Both the position numbers and the translations under genes were made by a program. A DNA stretch of 64,000 nt from positions 248,001 through 312,000 of the forward strand of contig NZ_QZMS01000007.1 of assembly GCF_003614885.1 (NCBI RefSeq). The letters run 5' to 3'. The notes below the pieces were generated by a model. The model was not told the DNA's origin and searched no databases. It saw only the letters and a program-made list of their open reading frames with translations. This DNA comes from Photobacterium salinisoli (GTDB taxonomy: Bacteria > Pseudomonadota > Gammaproteobacteria > Enterobacterales > Vibrionaceae). Positions 26,004-35,845 of this stretch are shown here, piece after piece. Within the stretch, counting starts at the first letter, position 1, and the number at the start of each line of letters is the position of its first letter.

Positions 26004-26084
26004 GTGGACTGGTTATTGTTAGCGCTATCTGCCGCGCTTTTCATTTACTTAATGTGGGCCGTTTTTGTGCCTGAGAAATTCTAG
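26004..26084 (+). CDS. kdpF: KdpF, small subunit of the Kdp potassium ATPase
   Basis: A 26-residue peptide with one membrane helix (LLLALSAALFIYLMWAVFVPEKF), matching KdpF, which stabilises the KdpABC complex. It starts with GTG at 26004, with AAGGAGAG upstream. It is too short for ordinary gene tables. It is followed after eight bases by kdpA. Confidence 0.9.
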   Translation: MDWLLLALSAALFIYLMWAVFVPEKF

Positions 26085-26092
26085 GGGTGGTT

Positions 26093-27817
26093 ATGCTGGA
26101 TATTTTCATTATTTTCTCACTGGCATTGATACTGGCCATGCCGCTCGGAATGTACATGACAGGGGTTTTCTCAGGAAAACCACATCTGAGCGATAAGATA
26201 TTCGGGCCAATAGAAAACGGCCTCTATCGCCTTATGGGTGTCAATCAACAGCAAGGTATGAGCTGGAAAGTGTACGGGTCAGCCTTTTTGCTGAGTAATC
26301 TGATACTGGGGATCTTGGCCTTTCTGATTTTAAAATTTCAGCATCTGTTACCGTTCAATCCGGATCAGATTGGTCCTTTGTCATGGGATCTCGCTCTGCA
26401 CACGGCAGTGTCGTTCTTAACAAATACGAATCAGCAGCATTATTCAGGGCAAGCTCAGCTCTCTTATCTGTCACAAGGTTTTTTGATTGTGACTTTGCAA
26501 TTTGTGACCCCAGCAATGGCGCTGGCCGTATGTGTTGCCATTTTACGTGGGATGCGCGGTGGTCGAAATCATGAGTCAGCGAAAGAGGGTGAAACCCGAG
26601 ATCTGGGCAACTATTACGTTGATCTGGTGCGAGGCGTCGTTCGTGTTTTGTTACCGGTGGCAACAGTTGTTGCACTACTTTTGACCTGGCAGGGTGTTCC
26701 CAGCAGCTTCAGTGGTGCTCAGCATGTCAATACGGTTGATAACGCATCTCAGATTGCAACCCAGGAGGTGCCTATTGGGCCGGTTGCTCCAATGGTTGCG
26801 ATTAAACAGCTTGGAACCAATGGGGGTGGGTGGTATGGCCCCAACAGTAGTAATCCACTTGAGAACCCGACACCGGTGAGCAACGCCATTGAAACGATCG
26901 CTTTGGTATTGATACCGATGGCAGTGGTTTTCATGGCTGGTGGATTATTACGGTACAAACGTTTTTCAACGATGTCGTTGGTGGCTATGGGAGTGATGAG
27001 CGTCGGCTTCATCGCGGCAACGGTTTACAGTGAACTTCAGCCAAACGCTGCTTTCGCGCATTTGAGTGCTGCTGGGCCAAACATGGAGGGGAAAGAAGTG
27101 CGGTTTGGTCCTGAACTCTCTGCCTTGTGGGGAACTCTGACCACACAAACCTCCAACGGCTCAGTGAATGCCATGCACGACTCTTTTAATCCTATTGGCG
27201 GACTGATGACGCGATCAGGCATGCTGATCAGTGCGATCTGGGGAGGTATAGGGTGTGGTTTTGTTAATTTCATTGTGTACGTATGGCTGGCTGTTTTCCT
27301 TTCCGGACTGATGATTGGGCGGACTCCGGAGATCTTTGGGCGCAAGATTGAAACCAAGGAAATTACGCTACTGGCAAGCCTGATTGTCTTACCGACGTTT
27401 TGCATACTTGTACTGACAGCCGTGACTGTCGCGTTTCCTGCCTTAACGGGTAATAGCAATCCTGGTTTCCACGGCATATCCCAAGTGTTTTATGAATATA
27501 CTTCAGCATTTGCTAACAATGGCTCAGGCTTTGAGGGATTAGGAGACGACACCCCGTGGTGGAACATTTCTTGTGTGCTGGCGTTGATTGCTGGTCGTTA
27601 TCTACCACTCGTTTTACCTTTAGCCGTTGCAGGGTCAATGGCCCGCAAGCGGGTGAGCCCGGATAGTGCCGGCAGCCTGAAACTGGCCAGTCCGACCTTT
27701 TGTGTCACTTTAATCGCGGTCATTCTGATCATTAATTTCTTGTCATTTCTACCAGCAGCAGTAATGGGGCCTATTGGAGAGGCACTGCAACTTGCAGAAA
27801 CGGGTATGGGGTACTGA
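26093..27817 (+). CDS. kdpA: Potassium-transporting ATPase subunit KdpA
   Basis: The K+-selective channel-like subunit of the Kdp ATPase, 574 residues (E. coli 557), about ten membrane helices. The four pore loops are present: TNTNQQHYSG, GTNGGGWYGPNSSNPLENPTP, SGMLISAIWGGIGCG and FANNGSGFEGLG. ATG at 26093 is five bases after AGGGG and preferred to the GTG at 26087. First large gene of kdpFABC, expressed under K+ limitation or osmotic upshift in relatives. Confidence 0.95.
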   Translation: MLDIFIIFSLALILAMPLGMYMTGVFSGKPHLSDKIFGPIENGLYRLMGVNQQQGMSWKVYGSAFLLSNLILGILAFLILKFQHLLPFNPDQIGPLSWDLALHTAVSFLTNTNQQHYSGQAQLSYLSQGFLIVTLQFVTPAMALAVCVAILRGMRGGRNHESAKEGETRDLGNYYVDLVRGVVRVLLPVATVVALLLTWQGVPSSFSGAQHVNTVDNASQIATQEVPIGPVAPMVAIKQLGTNGGGWYGPNSSNPLENPTPVSNAIETIALVLIPMAVVFMAGGLLRYKRFSTMSLVAMGVMSVGFIAATVYSELQPNAAFAHLSAAGPNMEGKEVRFGPELSALWGTLTTQTSNGSVNAMHDSFNPIGGLMTRSGMLISAIWGGIGCGFVNFIVYVWLAVFLSGLMIGRTPEIFGRKIETKEITLLASLIVLPTFCILVLTAVTVAFPALTGNSNPGFHGISQVFYEYTSAFANNGSGFEGLGDDTPWWNISCVLALIAGRYLPLVLPLAVAGSMARKRVSPDSAGSLKLASPTFCVTLIAVILIINFLSFLPAAVMGPIGEALQLAETGMGY

Positions 27818-27820
27818 TTC

Positions 27821-29836
27821 ATGAAGTCTAAAAATACACAGGCGATGGCTGATGTACAGCAGGCAAGCTTCAACGCGCTGAGAAAATTGTCATTGAGTGC
27901 GATGGCTGCCAATCCGGTGATGTTCGTGGTATGGATTGGCACGTTATTGAGTGCTTTGATAACCGTACAGAGAATAATCACGAGTCACAGTTTCGGGACT
28001 GAACTAACGGTGACCTTAATACTGTTTTTTACTGTTTGGTTTGCGAATTTCGCAGAGTCTGTTGCTGAAGCGAAAAGCCGCGGGCAAGCAGCTAGTCTTA
28101 GATCTGCGAAAAAATCGCTGCGTGCGTGCCGAATCCGAGACAACCAGGAAGAATGGGTTGATGCCTCGTCACTGGGGAAAGGCGATACCGTTTGTGTCCG
28201 GGAGGGAGAATACATCCCTGCCGATGGTGACATTATCCAGGGTGTGGCAACCGTAAATGAATCCGCTGTGACAGGCGAATCGGCAGCGGTTTTACGGGAG
28301 GCAGGAACAGATCATTCCAGTGTGATCGGGGGAACAAAATTATTAACCGGCAATATCGTACTGAAAGTTGCCAATGATCCCGGGAATAGTTTTCTCGATC
28401 GGATGATTGGGCTGGTCGAAGGGGCAAAACGACAAAAAACACCAAATGAGCTAGCGCTGACTGTGTTATTGTCTGCGTTGACAGCCGTATTTCTCCTTAT
28501 CGTAGTCACCTTACCTCCAATGGCGAATTTTGTTGGCGGTCAGCTTGATTACACTATGCTGATAGCCTTACTGATTTGCTTAATTCCGACGACGATTGGC
28601 GGATTACTGCCTGCTATCGGCATCGCGGGTATGAATCGGGCTTTAAGTGCAAATGTGGTGGCTAAATCAGGTAAAGCGGTAGAAGTTGCAGGTGATATTG
28701 ACACATTGCTGCTTGATAAAACCGGGACAATTACTTTCGGTGATCGTCAGGCGACCGCATTTTTACCCGTTCAGGATGTTGAATACTCGGCGCTGGTCGC
28801 TGCAGCAGTTCATGCCTCTGTTGAAGATCCAACACCGGAAGGTAAATCGGTTCTGCTGTTAGCTGAATCAATGAATGTTTCCGATGCTCAGTCTATCAAA
28901 GATGCGGAGTTCTTACCTTTTTCACCTAAGACACGCGTTTCTGGTTTGCAGTTGGCAAATGGTGGCTTAAGGATGAAAGGTGCCAGTGATGCAATGAAAA
29001 AGTGGGCCATTGAACAGGGTGTGCGCTGGCCTGATGATATTGATCATATAGTCATGTCCGTGGCCCAGAAAGGCGGAACGCCATTAGTTGTTGCGACTGA
29101 ACAACAGGTACTCGGTGTGATCGCATTAACTGATGTGATTAAACCCGGGGTAGCTGAACGATTTGCACGCTTACGATCATTAGGTGTTCGTACCGTGATG
29201 GTGACAGGGGATAATCCAATCACGGCAGGCGTGATTGCAGCTGAGGCGGGTGTTGATGATTTTATTGCAGAAGCCAAACCGGAAGACAAACTGGAATTGA
29301 TTCGTGCTGAGCAGGCAAAAGGACGACTCGTAGCAATGGTTGGAGACGGGACAAACGATGCACCTGCATTGGCACAGGCAGATATCGGTCTGGCAATGAA
29401 CTCTGGCACACAGGCAGCGAAAGAAGCGGGCAATATGGTAGATCTGGACTCAGATCCTGCTAAATTACTGGCCGTTGTTGAAGTCGGCAAACAGTTACTG
29501 ATTACACGCGGTGCTTTAACGACATTTTCATTGGCAAATGATGTCGCCAAGTATTTCGCGATTCTTCCGGCTGTTTTTGTTGGTACTATTCCCGCGATGG
29601 CCGCGCTTGACTTCATGCATTTGAACAGCCCCGCGACTGCTGTTATTTCTGCGTTAATATTTAACGCCGTGATTATTCCTGTCTTGATTCCATTGGCATT
29701 GAAAGGTGTCAAAGTGAAATCAATCAGTCCGGAAAAACTATTAAGGAACAATATGCTCGTTTATGGCTTGGGTGGGGTGTTACTTCCCTTTGTCGTGATC
29801 AAATTCTTTGATGTCATGATTGGGTCTTTAGTATAG
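27821..29836 (+). CDS. kdpB: Potassium-transporting P-type ATPase subunit KdpB
   Basis: A 671-residue P-type ATPase that powers K+ uptake through KdpA. The phosphorylated Asp is D299 in LLLDKTGTITFG; the TGES motif (VTGESAAV), the KxxP-type PxxIGGLLPAIGIAGM helix, the GASDAM nucleotide-site loop and MVGDGTNDAPAL hinge are all intact. Its start lies three bases after the kdpA stop. Confidence 0.97.
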   Translation: MKSKNTQAMADVQQASFNALRKLSLSAMAANPVMFVVWIGTLLSALITVQRIITSHSFGTELTVTLILFFTVWFANFAESVAEAKSRGQAASLRSAKKSLRACRIRDNQEEWVDASSLGKGDTVCVREGEYIPADGDIIQGVATVNESAVTGESAAVLREAGTDHSSVIGGTKLLTGNIVLKVANDPGNSFLDRMIGLVEGAKRQKTPNELALTVLLSALTAVFLLIVVTLPPMANFVGGQLDYTMLIALLICLIPTTIGGLLPAIGIAGMNRALSANVVAKSGKAVEVAGDIDTLLLDKTGTITFGDRQATAFLPVQDVEYSALVAAAVHASVEDPTPEGKSVLLLAESMNVSDAQSIKDAEFLPFSPKTRVSGLQLANGGLRMKGASDAMKKWAIEQGVRWPDDIDHIVMSVAQKGGTPLVVATEQQVLGVIALTDVIKPGVAERFARLRSLGVRTVMVTGDNPITAGVIAAEAGVDDFIAEAKPEDKLELIRAEQAKGRLVAMVGDGTNDAPALAQADIGLAMNSGTQAAKEAGNMVDLDSDPAKLLAVVEVGKQLLITRGALTTFSLANDVAKYFAILPAVFVGTIPAMAALDFMHLNSPATAVISALIFNAVIIPVLIPLALKGVKVKSISPEKLLRNNMLVYGLGGVLLPFVVIKFFDVMIGSLV

Positions 29837-29846
29837 GAGTATGACG

Positions 29847-30491
29847 ATGAACATGAATTCTTCCCCCTCATTGAGTGGGCTACAGGCTCATAATATAAAT
29901 GCTAGCTTAGAGAGTGGTGTATTTCTGCATCAGGTACTTATTGCAATCAGAGTGAGTATTATGATGCTTATTCTCTGCGGCGTATTATATACGGGAGTCG
30001 TGACCGGTTTAGGCCAGTTACTTTTTCCTTTCCAGGCTGCGGGCAGTATGATCCAGCAGAATGGTCAGAATATTGGATCGATACATATTGGGCAGGAGTT
30101 TGTTAGCGACCGATATTTTCATGGTCGCCCTAGTGCTGCCGGATATGATCCTACTGCAACCGGCGGTAGTAACTTAGCACCATCCAACCCGGAATTACGG
30201 GCTCGAGTTGCGGCTGATAGCGCAGCGATTCAAACTCTGGAAGGTGTCAAAGCTGAACAAATTCCTGTGGATATGCTGGCAGCGTCTGGTGCAGGCCTGG
30301 ACCCGCATATATCACCCGCGTCAGCTTACCTGCAATCCCCGCGTATTGCGCGAGTTCGTAATCTGGACGAGGCTCAGGTCAACGTATTAATCGCTGAGTA
30401 TACCGACATGCCGCAATGGGGAATACTGGGACAGCCAAGGGTAAATGTACTGATGCTTAATCTGGCTTTGGATGCAGTCCAGCCCGAGTAG
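29847..30491 (+). CDS. kdpC: Potassium-transporting ATPase subunit KdpC
   Basis: A 214-residue single-span subunit required for KdpFABC assembly. The membrane helix (VSIMMLILCGVLYTGVVTGLGQLLFPFQAAGS) is followed by the periplasmic domain with IGQEFVSDRYFHGRPSAAGYDPTATGGSNLAPSNP and the C-terminal PRVNVLMLNLALD. I prefer the ATG at 29847, eight bases from AGGAG, over that at 29841. A terminator-like hairpin separates it from kdpD. Confidence 0.95.
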   Translation: MNMNSSPSLSGLQAHNINASLESGVFLHQVLIAIRVSIMMLILCGVLYTGVVTGLGQLLFPFQAAGSMIQQNGQNIGSIHIGQEFVSDRYFHGRPSAAGYDPTATGGSNLAPSNPELRARVAADSAAIQTLEGVKAEQIPVDMLAASGAGLDPHISPASAYLQSPRIARVRNLDEAQVNVLIAEYTDMPQWGILGQPRVNVLMLNLALDAVQPE

Positions 30492-30497
30492 GTTGAG

Positions 30498-30532
30498 AGC
30501 AGACCGGCTAATATAGCTGGTCTGCTTTGTTT
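30498..30532 (+). terminator. Terminator-like hairpin between kdpC and kdpD
   Basis: AGCAGACC / GGTCTGCT with an inner GCT/AGC extension, followed by TTTGTTT. It should reduce read-through from the transporter genes into kdpDE. Confidence 0.7.
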
Positions 30533-30629
30533 CATATCTTTATTTAATGCGTTGTTTATAATCTGAAATCATATTCCAACTATAAATTATTTGCCTAGGC
30601 CGCCAGGTGAAATTCGATAGGAGCGTTGA

Positions 30630-33299
30630 ATGACGGATAACACTACCCGTTCTCAACAGGCTGATGCCTTACTCAGTAAGTTAAAACAAGAAGAAAAAGG
30701 AAAGCTCACCGTTTTTCTTGGTGCGGCTCCCGGTGTCGGCAAGACCTATGCGATGCTCAGTGCAGCCAAAGAAAGGTTACAACAAGGGGCAGATGTTGTT
30801 GTCGGGTTGGTTGAAACGCATGGCCGGGAAGAAACTGAAGCCATGCTGGTGGAACTAGAGATACTACCCCGCAAGGAAATCGGATATCACAATACTTATC
30901 TGACAGAGTTTGATCTTGATAGTGCACTTGAAAGAAGACCTGAACTGATTCTGGTGGATGAACTTGCACATACAAATGTACCCGGTAGCCGTCATAAGCG
31001 AAGATATCAGGATGTTGATGAATTACTGTCTGCCGGTATTGATGTGTACACGACGGTCAATATTCAGCATCTTGTAAGCTTGAATGACTTAGTAATGCAA
31101 ATTACCGGGGTTCGGGTCAGAGAAACTGTCCCGGATAGTTTCATCGATGATGCGTATGATATTCGTTTTATCGATTTACCACCGGTAAATTTAGTTGAGC
31201 GTCTGCAACAAGGAAAAGTGTATTTACCTGAATACGCCAGGCTGGCAATGGATACATTTTTTTCCATTTCGAATCTGACAGCATTGCGTGAACTGGCGAT
31301 GAAACGGGTCATCGAACAAGTGGATGCACACCTTATCAGTGAACTGGAGGCGAAATCAGAAAAAGCAGATTTTATTCTTAAAGATAAGCTGCTGGTATTG
31401 ATCAGCACAAACAGTGACCACAGTTATTTGATACGGATTGGTCGGCAAATCGCCGAGCGTCGCCAAATACCCTGGACAGTGGTTTGGGTGGATACGGGTA
31501 AAACTCAGGATCTGCCAAGGCGTAAGCGTCTGAATGATGCCATGGTGATGGCAAAAGAACTTGGTGCCAGTACTGAAGTTTTACGGGGATCCAGTACCTA
31601 CAGAAGTATTTTGCCTTTTTTGAACGAGCACAGAATTAATACTGTACTTGTCGGAGCCGGCACTCGGCGCCAGTTTTTATGGCATAGAAAACGGCTTTAT
31701 CAACAGTTGATAGAATCCGGTCTGCCGGTTGAAGTCTCTGTCTATCGCGCCCCAGAGCAACTGAAGATGCCAAAGGAACCAGAATTACGGGTATCTCCAT
31801 TGGGTGATAAGAAAGGGCATATGTTCGGCATTGTCTCTACTGCCATGGCAACGGTATTTGCTTTATTATTGCAGCAAGTATTGAGTAGCGGAAACCTAGT
31901 GCTGTTTTATGTCATCGCAATTCTTGCGGTTGGTCTGAAGTTTGGCGCACGTCCTGCGCTTGCCACGGCAATCTGGTCATTCCTGAGCTTCAATTTCTTT
32001 TTAACGGCACCGACTTTTACATTCCAGGTTCACAGTCAGGATGACGTGGCAACCTTGATATTTTTGGTTTGTATTGGCTTGATTAGCGGACCAGCAGCGT
32101 CGCGAATTCGGAATCAGTTTATTTTGCTCAAAGAATCCAACCAGTATGCAGAAACCTTGAGAGAATTGGCTCAGGAGCTTTCTGTTGCAGACGATGAAAA
32201 TGCCCTTTGGAAATCGGTTAACCGCCATATCGAACGAGCGGTTCATGTGAAATGTTATAGTGTGACCGCTGCAAAAGATGACCATAAACAGTTCGTTCCT
32301 CTCTTACTGACACCTCTCAAACACATTGACGATTCTGCGATTGATTGGGTCTTTCTGCACGGTCGTATCGCGGGGCGGTTTACCGACACGCTGAGTGCGT
32401 CGCAATTGACCGTCATTCCTGTTTTGCAAGAAAAGAAAGTGATCGCAGTTGTCGCGCTTTGTTGGGATAAATCTCAGACGCAGTTTAATCCTTTTGAACA
32501 AGAGCTGGTTCACGCAATGCTCCAGCAGGCGTCCAGTACCTGGCAACGAATTCATTTAGTGTCTGACTTAGAGAGTGCCAGGGTGAAAACGGAAGTTGAG
32601 CAAATTCGCTCGGCTTTGTTGTCGTCAGTATCCCATGATCTGAAATCACCCCTTTCAGCAATGATGGGAGCAGCGGAAAGTCTGCGAGTATTCGATAAGC
32701 AGTTGAACGAACAAGACCGGTTTGATTTGCTTGATACAATTTTGCAGGAAAGTCGCCGGCTGGATAGTTATATTCAAAACTTACTGGATATGACAAAACT
32801 TGGACATGGCACCTTAAAAATTGAACGGGATTGGGTATCAATTGATGACATTATAGGAAGCGCATTAAGTCGGTTAAAGCGGTATTTCCCATCGGTAAAA
32901 GTCGATTACATTCGCCATAATGAACCACCATTGTTGTATGTTCATGCCGCGCTGATAGAGCAGGCTTTGTTTAATATTTTAGAAAATGCCGTTCGGTACT
33001 CTCCGGATGAAGAACCCATCACGATAGTGATGGATACGAATCAGAATCAGTGTCGGGTTTCCATTGAAGATCAAGGGCCAGGAATACCGAAAGCAGATCA
33101 GAAAGAAATATTTAATATGTTTTACGTTGTCTCTGATGGCGATCAGAAAAAGCAAAATACGGGAATGGGATTAGCGATATGCAAAGGTATGATCAGTGCG
33201 CACGGTGGTAAAGTGAGAGCTGTTGACGGTGCCAGAGGCAGAGGCACTAGAATTGAAGTGGATCTGCCATTAGACTATCCAAATATGAAACAAGAGTAA
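30630..33299 (+). CDS. kdpD: Sensor histidine kinase KdpD (full length)
   Basis: An 889-residue sensor of K+ limitation and osmotic stress. Domains in order: N-terminal KdpD ATP-binding domain with GAAPGVGKTYAML (31-43) and VDELAHTNVPGSRHKRRYQDV; a USP-like domain (about 250-370); four membrane helices (DUF4118, about 400-500, with SFLSFNFFLTAPTFTF); a GAF domain (about 510-640); HisKA with His669 (SVSHDLKSP); and the HATPase with NILENAVRYSPDE and the G-boxes (DQGPGIP, TGMGLAI). It phosphorylates KdpE. Confidence 0.96.
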   Translation: MTDNTTRSQQADALLSKLKQEEKGKLTVFLGAAPGVGKTYAMLSAAKERLQQGADVVVGLVETHGREETEAMLVELEILPRKEIGYHNTYLTEFDLDSALERRPELILVDELAHTNVPGSRHKRRYQDVDELLSAGIDVYTTVNIQHLVSLNDLVMQITGVRVRETVPDSFIDDAYDIRFIDLPPVNLVERLQQGKVYLPEYARLAMDTFFSISNLTALRELAMKRVIEQVDAHLISELEAKSEKADFILKDKLLVLISTNSDHSYLIRIGRQIAERRQIPWTVVWVDTGKTQDLPRRKRLNDAMVMAKELGASTEVLRGSSTYRSILPFLNEHRINTVLVGAGTRRQFLWHRKRLYQQLIESGLPVEVSVYRAPEQLKMPKEPELRVSPLGDKKGHMFGIVSTAMATVFALLLQQVLSSGNLVLFYVIAILAVGLKFGARPALATAIWSFLSFNFFLTAPTFTFQVHSQDDVATLIFLVCIGLISGPAASRIRNQFILLKESNQYAETLRELAQELSVADDENALWKSVNRHIERAVHVKCYSVTAAKDDHKQFVPLLLTPLKHIDDSAIDWVFLHGRIAGRFTDTLSASQLTVIPVLQEKKVIAVVALCWDKSQTQFNPFEQELVHAMLQQASSTWQRIHLVSDLESARVKTEVEQIRSALLSSVSHDLKSPLSAMMGAAESLRVFDKQLNEQDRFDLLDTILQESRRLDSYIQNLLDMTKLGHGTLKIERDWVSIDDIIGSALSRLKRYFPSVKVDYIRHNEPPLLYVHAALIEQALFNILENAVRYSPDEEPITIVMDTNQNQCRVSIEDQGPGIPKADQKEIFNMFYVVSDGDQKKQNTGMGLAICKGMISAHGGKVRAVDGARGRGTRIEVDLPLDYPNMKQE

Positions 33300-33308
33300 G
33301 TCTTATTC

Positions 33309-33992
33309 GTGAGTATCAAAATTGTTGTGATCGATGACGAAAACCAGATTCGTCGTATGCTGCGTATTGCCCTTGCCAGTGAAGGGTATGATGTCACAGA
33401 AGCAGAAAATGGTACCCAGGGCTTAGCTGCCATCGTGCGTCAACAACCTGATTTGGTGGTACTGGATCTGGGACTGCCCGATATGGAAGGCCATGAGGTC
33501 TTGCAAGAATTAAGAAGCTGGAGCACAGTCCCTGTCGTTGTGCTTTCTGTTCGAAATCAGGACAGAGAAAAAGTGCGGGCCCTGGATGCTGGCGCGCAGG
33601 ATTATGTCACTAAACCGTTTAGTGTTGTTGAGCTTCTGGCGCGTGTGCGTGTCTGCTTGCGTGATCACATCAAACCTGAACAACTACCTGTCATTGATGA
33701 TGGCAAGCTGTGCATCGATCTGATGAAAAGGCAAGTCACAGTTAATCAACGCGAAGTAGTGCTGACGCCAAAGGAGTATGCGGTTCTCTCTATGCTGGCA
33801 GCATCACCCAATTGTGTGATTACGCAAACGCAGCTTCTCAACCAAATCTGGGGACCGAGTCATACCACGGATACTCACTATCTACGTATCGTGATCAGCC
33901 ATCTTCGTCAAAAGCTGGGCGATGATCCAACCGAGCCTACCTATGTGCGTACCGAATCTGGGGTAGGTTATCGACTCAGTGTTGCATGTTAG
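33309..33992 (+). CDS. kdpE: Response regulator KdpE
   Basis: A 227-residue OmpR-family regulator: receiver with the acidic pair IDDE, phospho-Asp53 (VVLDLGLPD) and Lys in TKPF, then a winged-helix DNA-binding domain (LTPKEYAVLSMLAASPNCVITQTQLLNQIWG ... TDTHYLRIVISHLRQKL). GTG start nine bases after kdpD. It should activate kdpFABC, probably through the phased TTTACG sites before kdpF. Confidence 0.95.
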   Translation: MSIKIVVIDDENQIRRMLRIALASEGYDVTEAENGTQGLAAIVRQQPDLVVLDLGLPDMEGHEVLQELRSWSTVPVVVLSVRNQDREKVRALDAGAQDYVTKPFSVVELLARVRVCLRDHIKPEQLPVIDDGKLCIDLMKRQVTVNQREVVLTPKEYAVLSMLAASPNCVITQTQLLNQIWGPSHTTDTHYLRIVISHLRQKLGDDPTEPTYVRTESGVGYRLSVAC

Positions 33993-34022
33993 TACGGCTA
34001 TATTAAGCCTTTATTCGGACAA

Positions 34023-34041
34023 TTTTACGCTTTTTTTACGC
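34023..34041 (+). promoter_or_regulatory. TTTTACGC direct repeat upstream of the second two-component/Trk operon
   Basis: TTTTACGC at 34023 and TTTTTACGC ending at 34041 repeat with an 11-base period. This resembles the TTTACGC-TTTTTAC element upstream of kdpF (25916-25930), implying a shared or related OmpR-family regulator. Confidence 0.5.
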
Positions 34042-34100
34042 GAACTCTCAGGGGCCATTTGCTAGAGTGTGCCGCACTCATTGTTAGCTGATTCCGCTTT

Positions 34101-35150
34101 ATGCTTACTTACTGGCGAAAAAGCCATTTTCTGTTTTCTTTTATTGTGTTGGCGAGTGCGCTGTCGGTTTCTTGGCTGATTGACCAGGTACTCGGCTCTA
34201 CGATAGCCGTTCTGCTGGTTTTACAACTGGCCGTTGTGGTGGTGGCATTGCAATGCACGTCGCATTTTGCCTATGGTTTTGCGGTGATTGAAGCGATGAG
34301 CTTCAATTTCTTGTTTACCACACCCCGTTATTCACTTCAGATGTTCCATGCGGAAGATATTATTAATCTGGTTGTTTTTATTCTCGTGGCACTGACAACC
34401 AGCCAGCTTGCTGAACATTATCGGCGCCAGCAGGATGAATTGAAAAAAGCCAAACTTCGCAACAGTATTTTGCTCTCGGTGTCCCATGATCTTCGAACGC
34501 CTTTAGCGACGATTATCGGTACGCTCACCACGCTTAATGAATATATGCCAAAACTCAGTGAGGGTGAGAAAAGTGAATTACTTAACAGCGCCACCGCAGA
34601 AAGTCATCGTTTACATCAGTATATTGAGAACCTTTTGCAAGCGACCAAGTTGCAACATGGCGCGTTAAAAATCACCAGAAATGATGAGTCAATTATTCAT
34701 ATTATTAACAATGCTGTTTTGCGTTTACCTTATTCTCAGGAAAGGGTAAGGGTGCAGGTACAAGGCCAGCTATCCCGTATTTCAGTGAGCGCGATATTAA
34801 TTGAACAAGCCCTGTTTAATGTATTGGATAATGCATTACGTTTTTCACCAAAACATCAATCCGTGGTAGTCACGCTGTTTCAGGAATCGGCTTTTATTGT
34901 GATTGATATTCAGGATAAAGGCGTCGGCATTAAGCGCGATGAAGCGGCGCGGATCTTCGATCTCTTTTATTCAAGCGCTACCAAGAAAACGGCAGATTCA
35001 GGATCTGGCTTAGGTCTGGCTGTCGCGAAAGGCATTATTACCGCACACCAGGGGCAGATTGAGTCTGTGCCTGTGTCGGAAGGGTGCCTGATCCGAATCC
35101 GCTTACCGATCGATCAGCCCTCAAGCAGCCCTCAAGGTGAAAAATCGTGA
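34101..35150 (+). CDS. Reduced KdpD-like sensor kinase (DUF4118-HisKA-HATPase)
   Basis: A 349-residue kinase that keeps only the second half of KdpD. Four membrane helices fill residues 10-110 and include SFNFLFTTPRYSLQMFHAEDIINLV, plainly homologous to the DUF4118 segment of the neighbouring KdpD. HisKA follows with His129 (SVSHDLRTPLATIIG), then HATPase motifs NVLDNALRFSP, DKGVGI and GSGLGLAVAKG. The KdpD ATP-binding, USP and GAF domains are missing, so its stimulus sensing must differ. It overlaps its response regulator by four bases and heads a Trk/Ktr K+ uptake operon. Confidence 0.85.
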   Translation: MLTYWRKSHFLFSFIVLASALSVSWLIDQVLGSTIAVLLVLQLAVVVVALQCTSHFAYGFAVIEAMSFNFLFTTPRYSLQMFHAEDIINLVVFILVALTTSQLAEHYRRQQDELKKAKLRNSILLSVSHDLRTPLATIIGTLTTLNEYMPKLSEGEKSELLNSATAESHRLHQYIENLLQATKLQHGALKITRNDESIIHIINNAVLRLPYSQERVRVQVQGQLSRISVSAILIEQALFNVLDNALRFSPKHQSVVVTLFQESAFIVIDIQDKGVGIKRDEAARIFDLFYSSATKKTADSGSGLGLAVAKGIITAHQGQIESVPVSEGCLIRIRLPIDQPSSSPQGEKS

Positions 35151-35845
35151 GCTATAAAATTTTAGTGGTGGATGACGAGCCTCAGATCCACACCTTTATT
35201 CGAATTTCACTTGCCGCTGAGGGGTTTGACTATCTGGGGGCTGACAGTATTCAGACGGCCACAGCATATTTTCAGGCCCATACTCCCCATGTGGTCGTTC
35301 TGGATCTCGGTCTGCCTGATGGCGATGGCGCGGCTTTTTTGGCCAGCCTTCGTCAAACACATAAAACCCCCGTACTGATTCTGACCGCCCGCGATCAGGA
35401 AGAAGAAAAGATCCGTTTACTCGAAGCCGGTGCGAACGATTATCTGAGCAAACCCTTTGGTATCAAGGAGCTGATCGCGCGTATCAAAGTGCTGGTCAGA
35501 GATTTGGTCGATGACCAGGTGACCAATGATGAAATTCTCTGCGGCAGGCTGAAAATAGTAAAAAGTACCCATCAATTCTGGCTGGACAGTCATGAAATAC
35601 CGCTAACAAAGAAGGAATTTGCTTTTGTTGAACAGCTTATTCTGCACCCGGGAAAACTGGTTAAACAATCGTATCTGCTCGATGTGATCTGGGGTAAAAG
35701 CCATCGCGATGATACACATTATCTACGTATTTTGGTCAGCCAGCTGCGCAAGAAACTCAATGACAGTGCCGACGAGCAACAATTGATTAAAACGGAATCC
35801 GGACTGGGTTATCGTTTGGTTCTAGAGGAATCGAATTGTGGTTAA
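35147..35845 (+). CDS. KdpE-like OmpR-family response regulator, second copy
   Basis: A 232-residue paralogue of KdpE with receiver (VVDDE, phospho-Asp53 in VVLDLGLPDGDG, SKPFG) and winged-helix output domain (LTKKEFAFVEQLILHPGKLVKQSYLLDVIWG ... DTHYLRILVSQLRKKL). GTG start overlaps the kinase stop. The TrkH start overlaps its own end by eight bases, so kinase, regulator and transporter are translationally linked. Target is probably this operon itself. Confidence 0.88.
   Translation: MSYKILVVDDEPQIHTFIRISLAAEGFDYLGADSIQTATAYFQAHTPHVVVLDLGLPDGDGAAFLASLRQTHKTPVLILTARDQEEEKIRLLEAGANDYLSKPFGIKELIARIKVLVRDLVDDQVTNDEILCGRLKIVKSTHQFWLDSHEIPLTKKEFAFVEQLILHPGKLVKQSYLLDVIWGKSHRDDTHYLRILVSQLRKKLNDSADEQQLIKTESGLGYRLVLEESNCG

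Noticed and set aside
29044..29751. A 235-codon minus-strand frame inside kdpB
   Set aside because: Antisense to a highly conserved P-type ATPase gene, Ala/Ser/Thr-rich composition, no ribosome-binding site.
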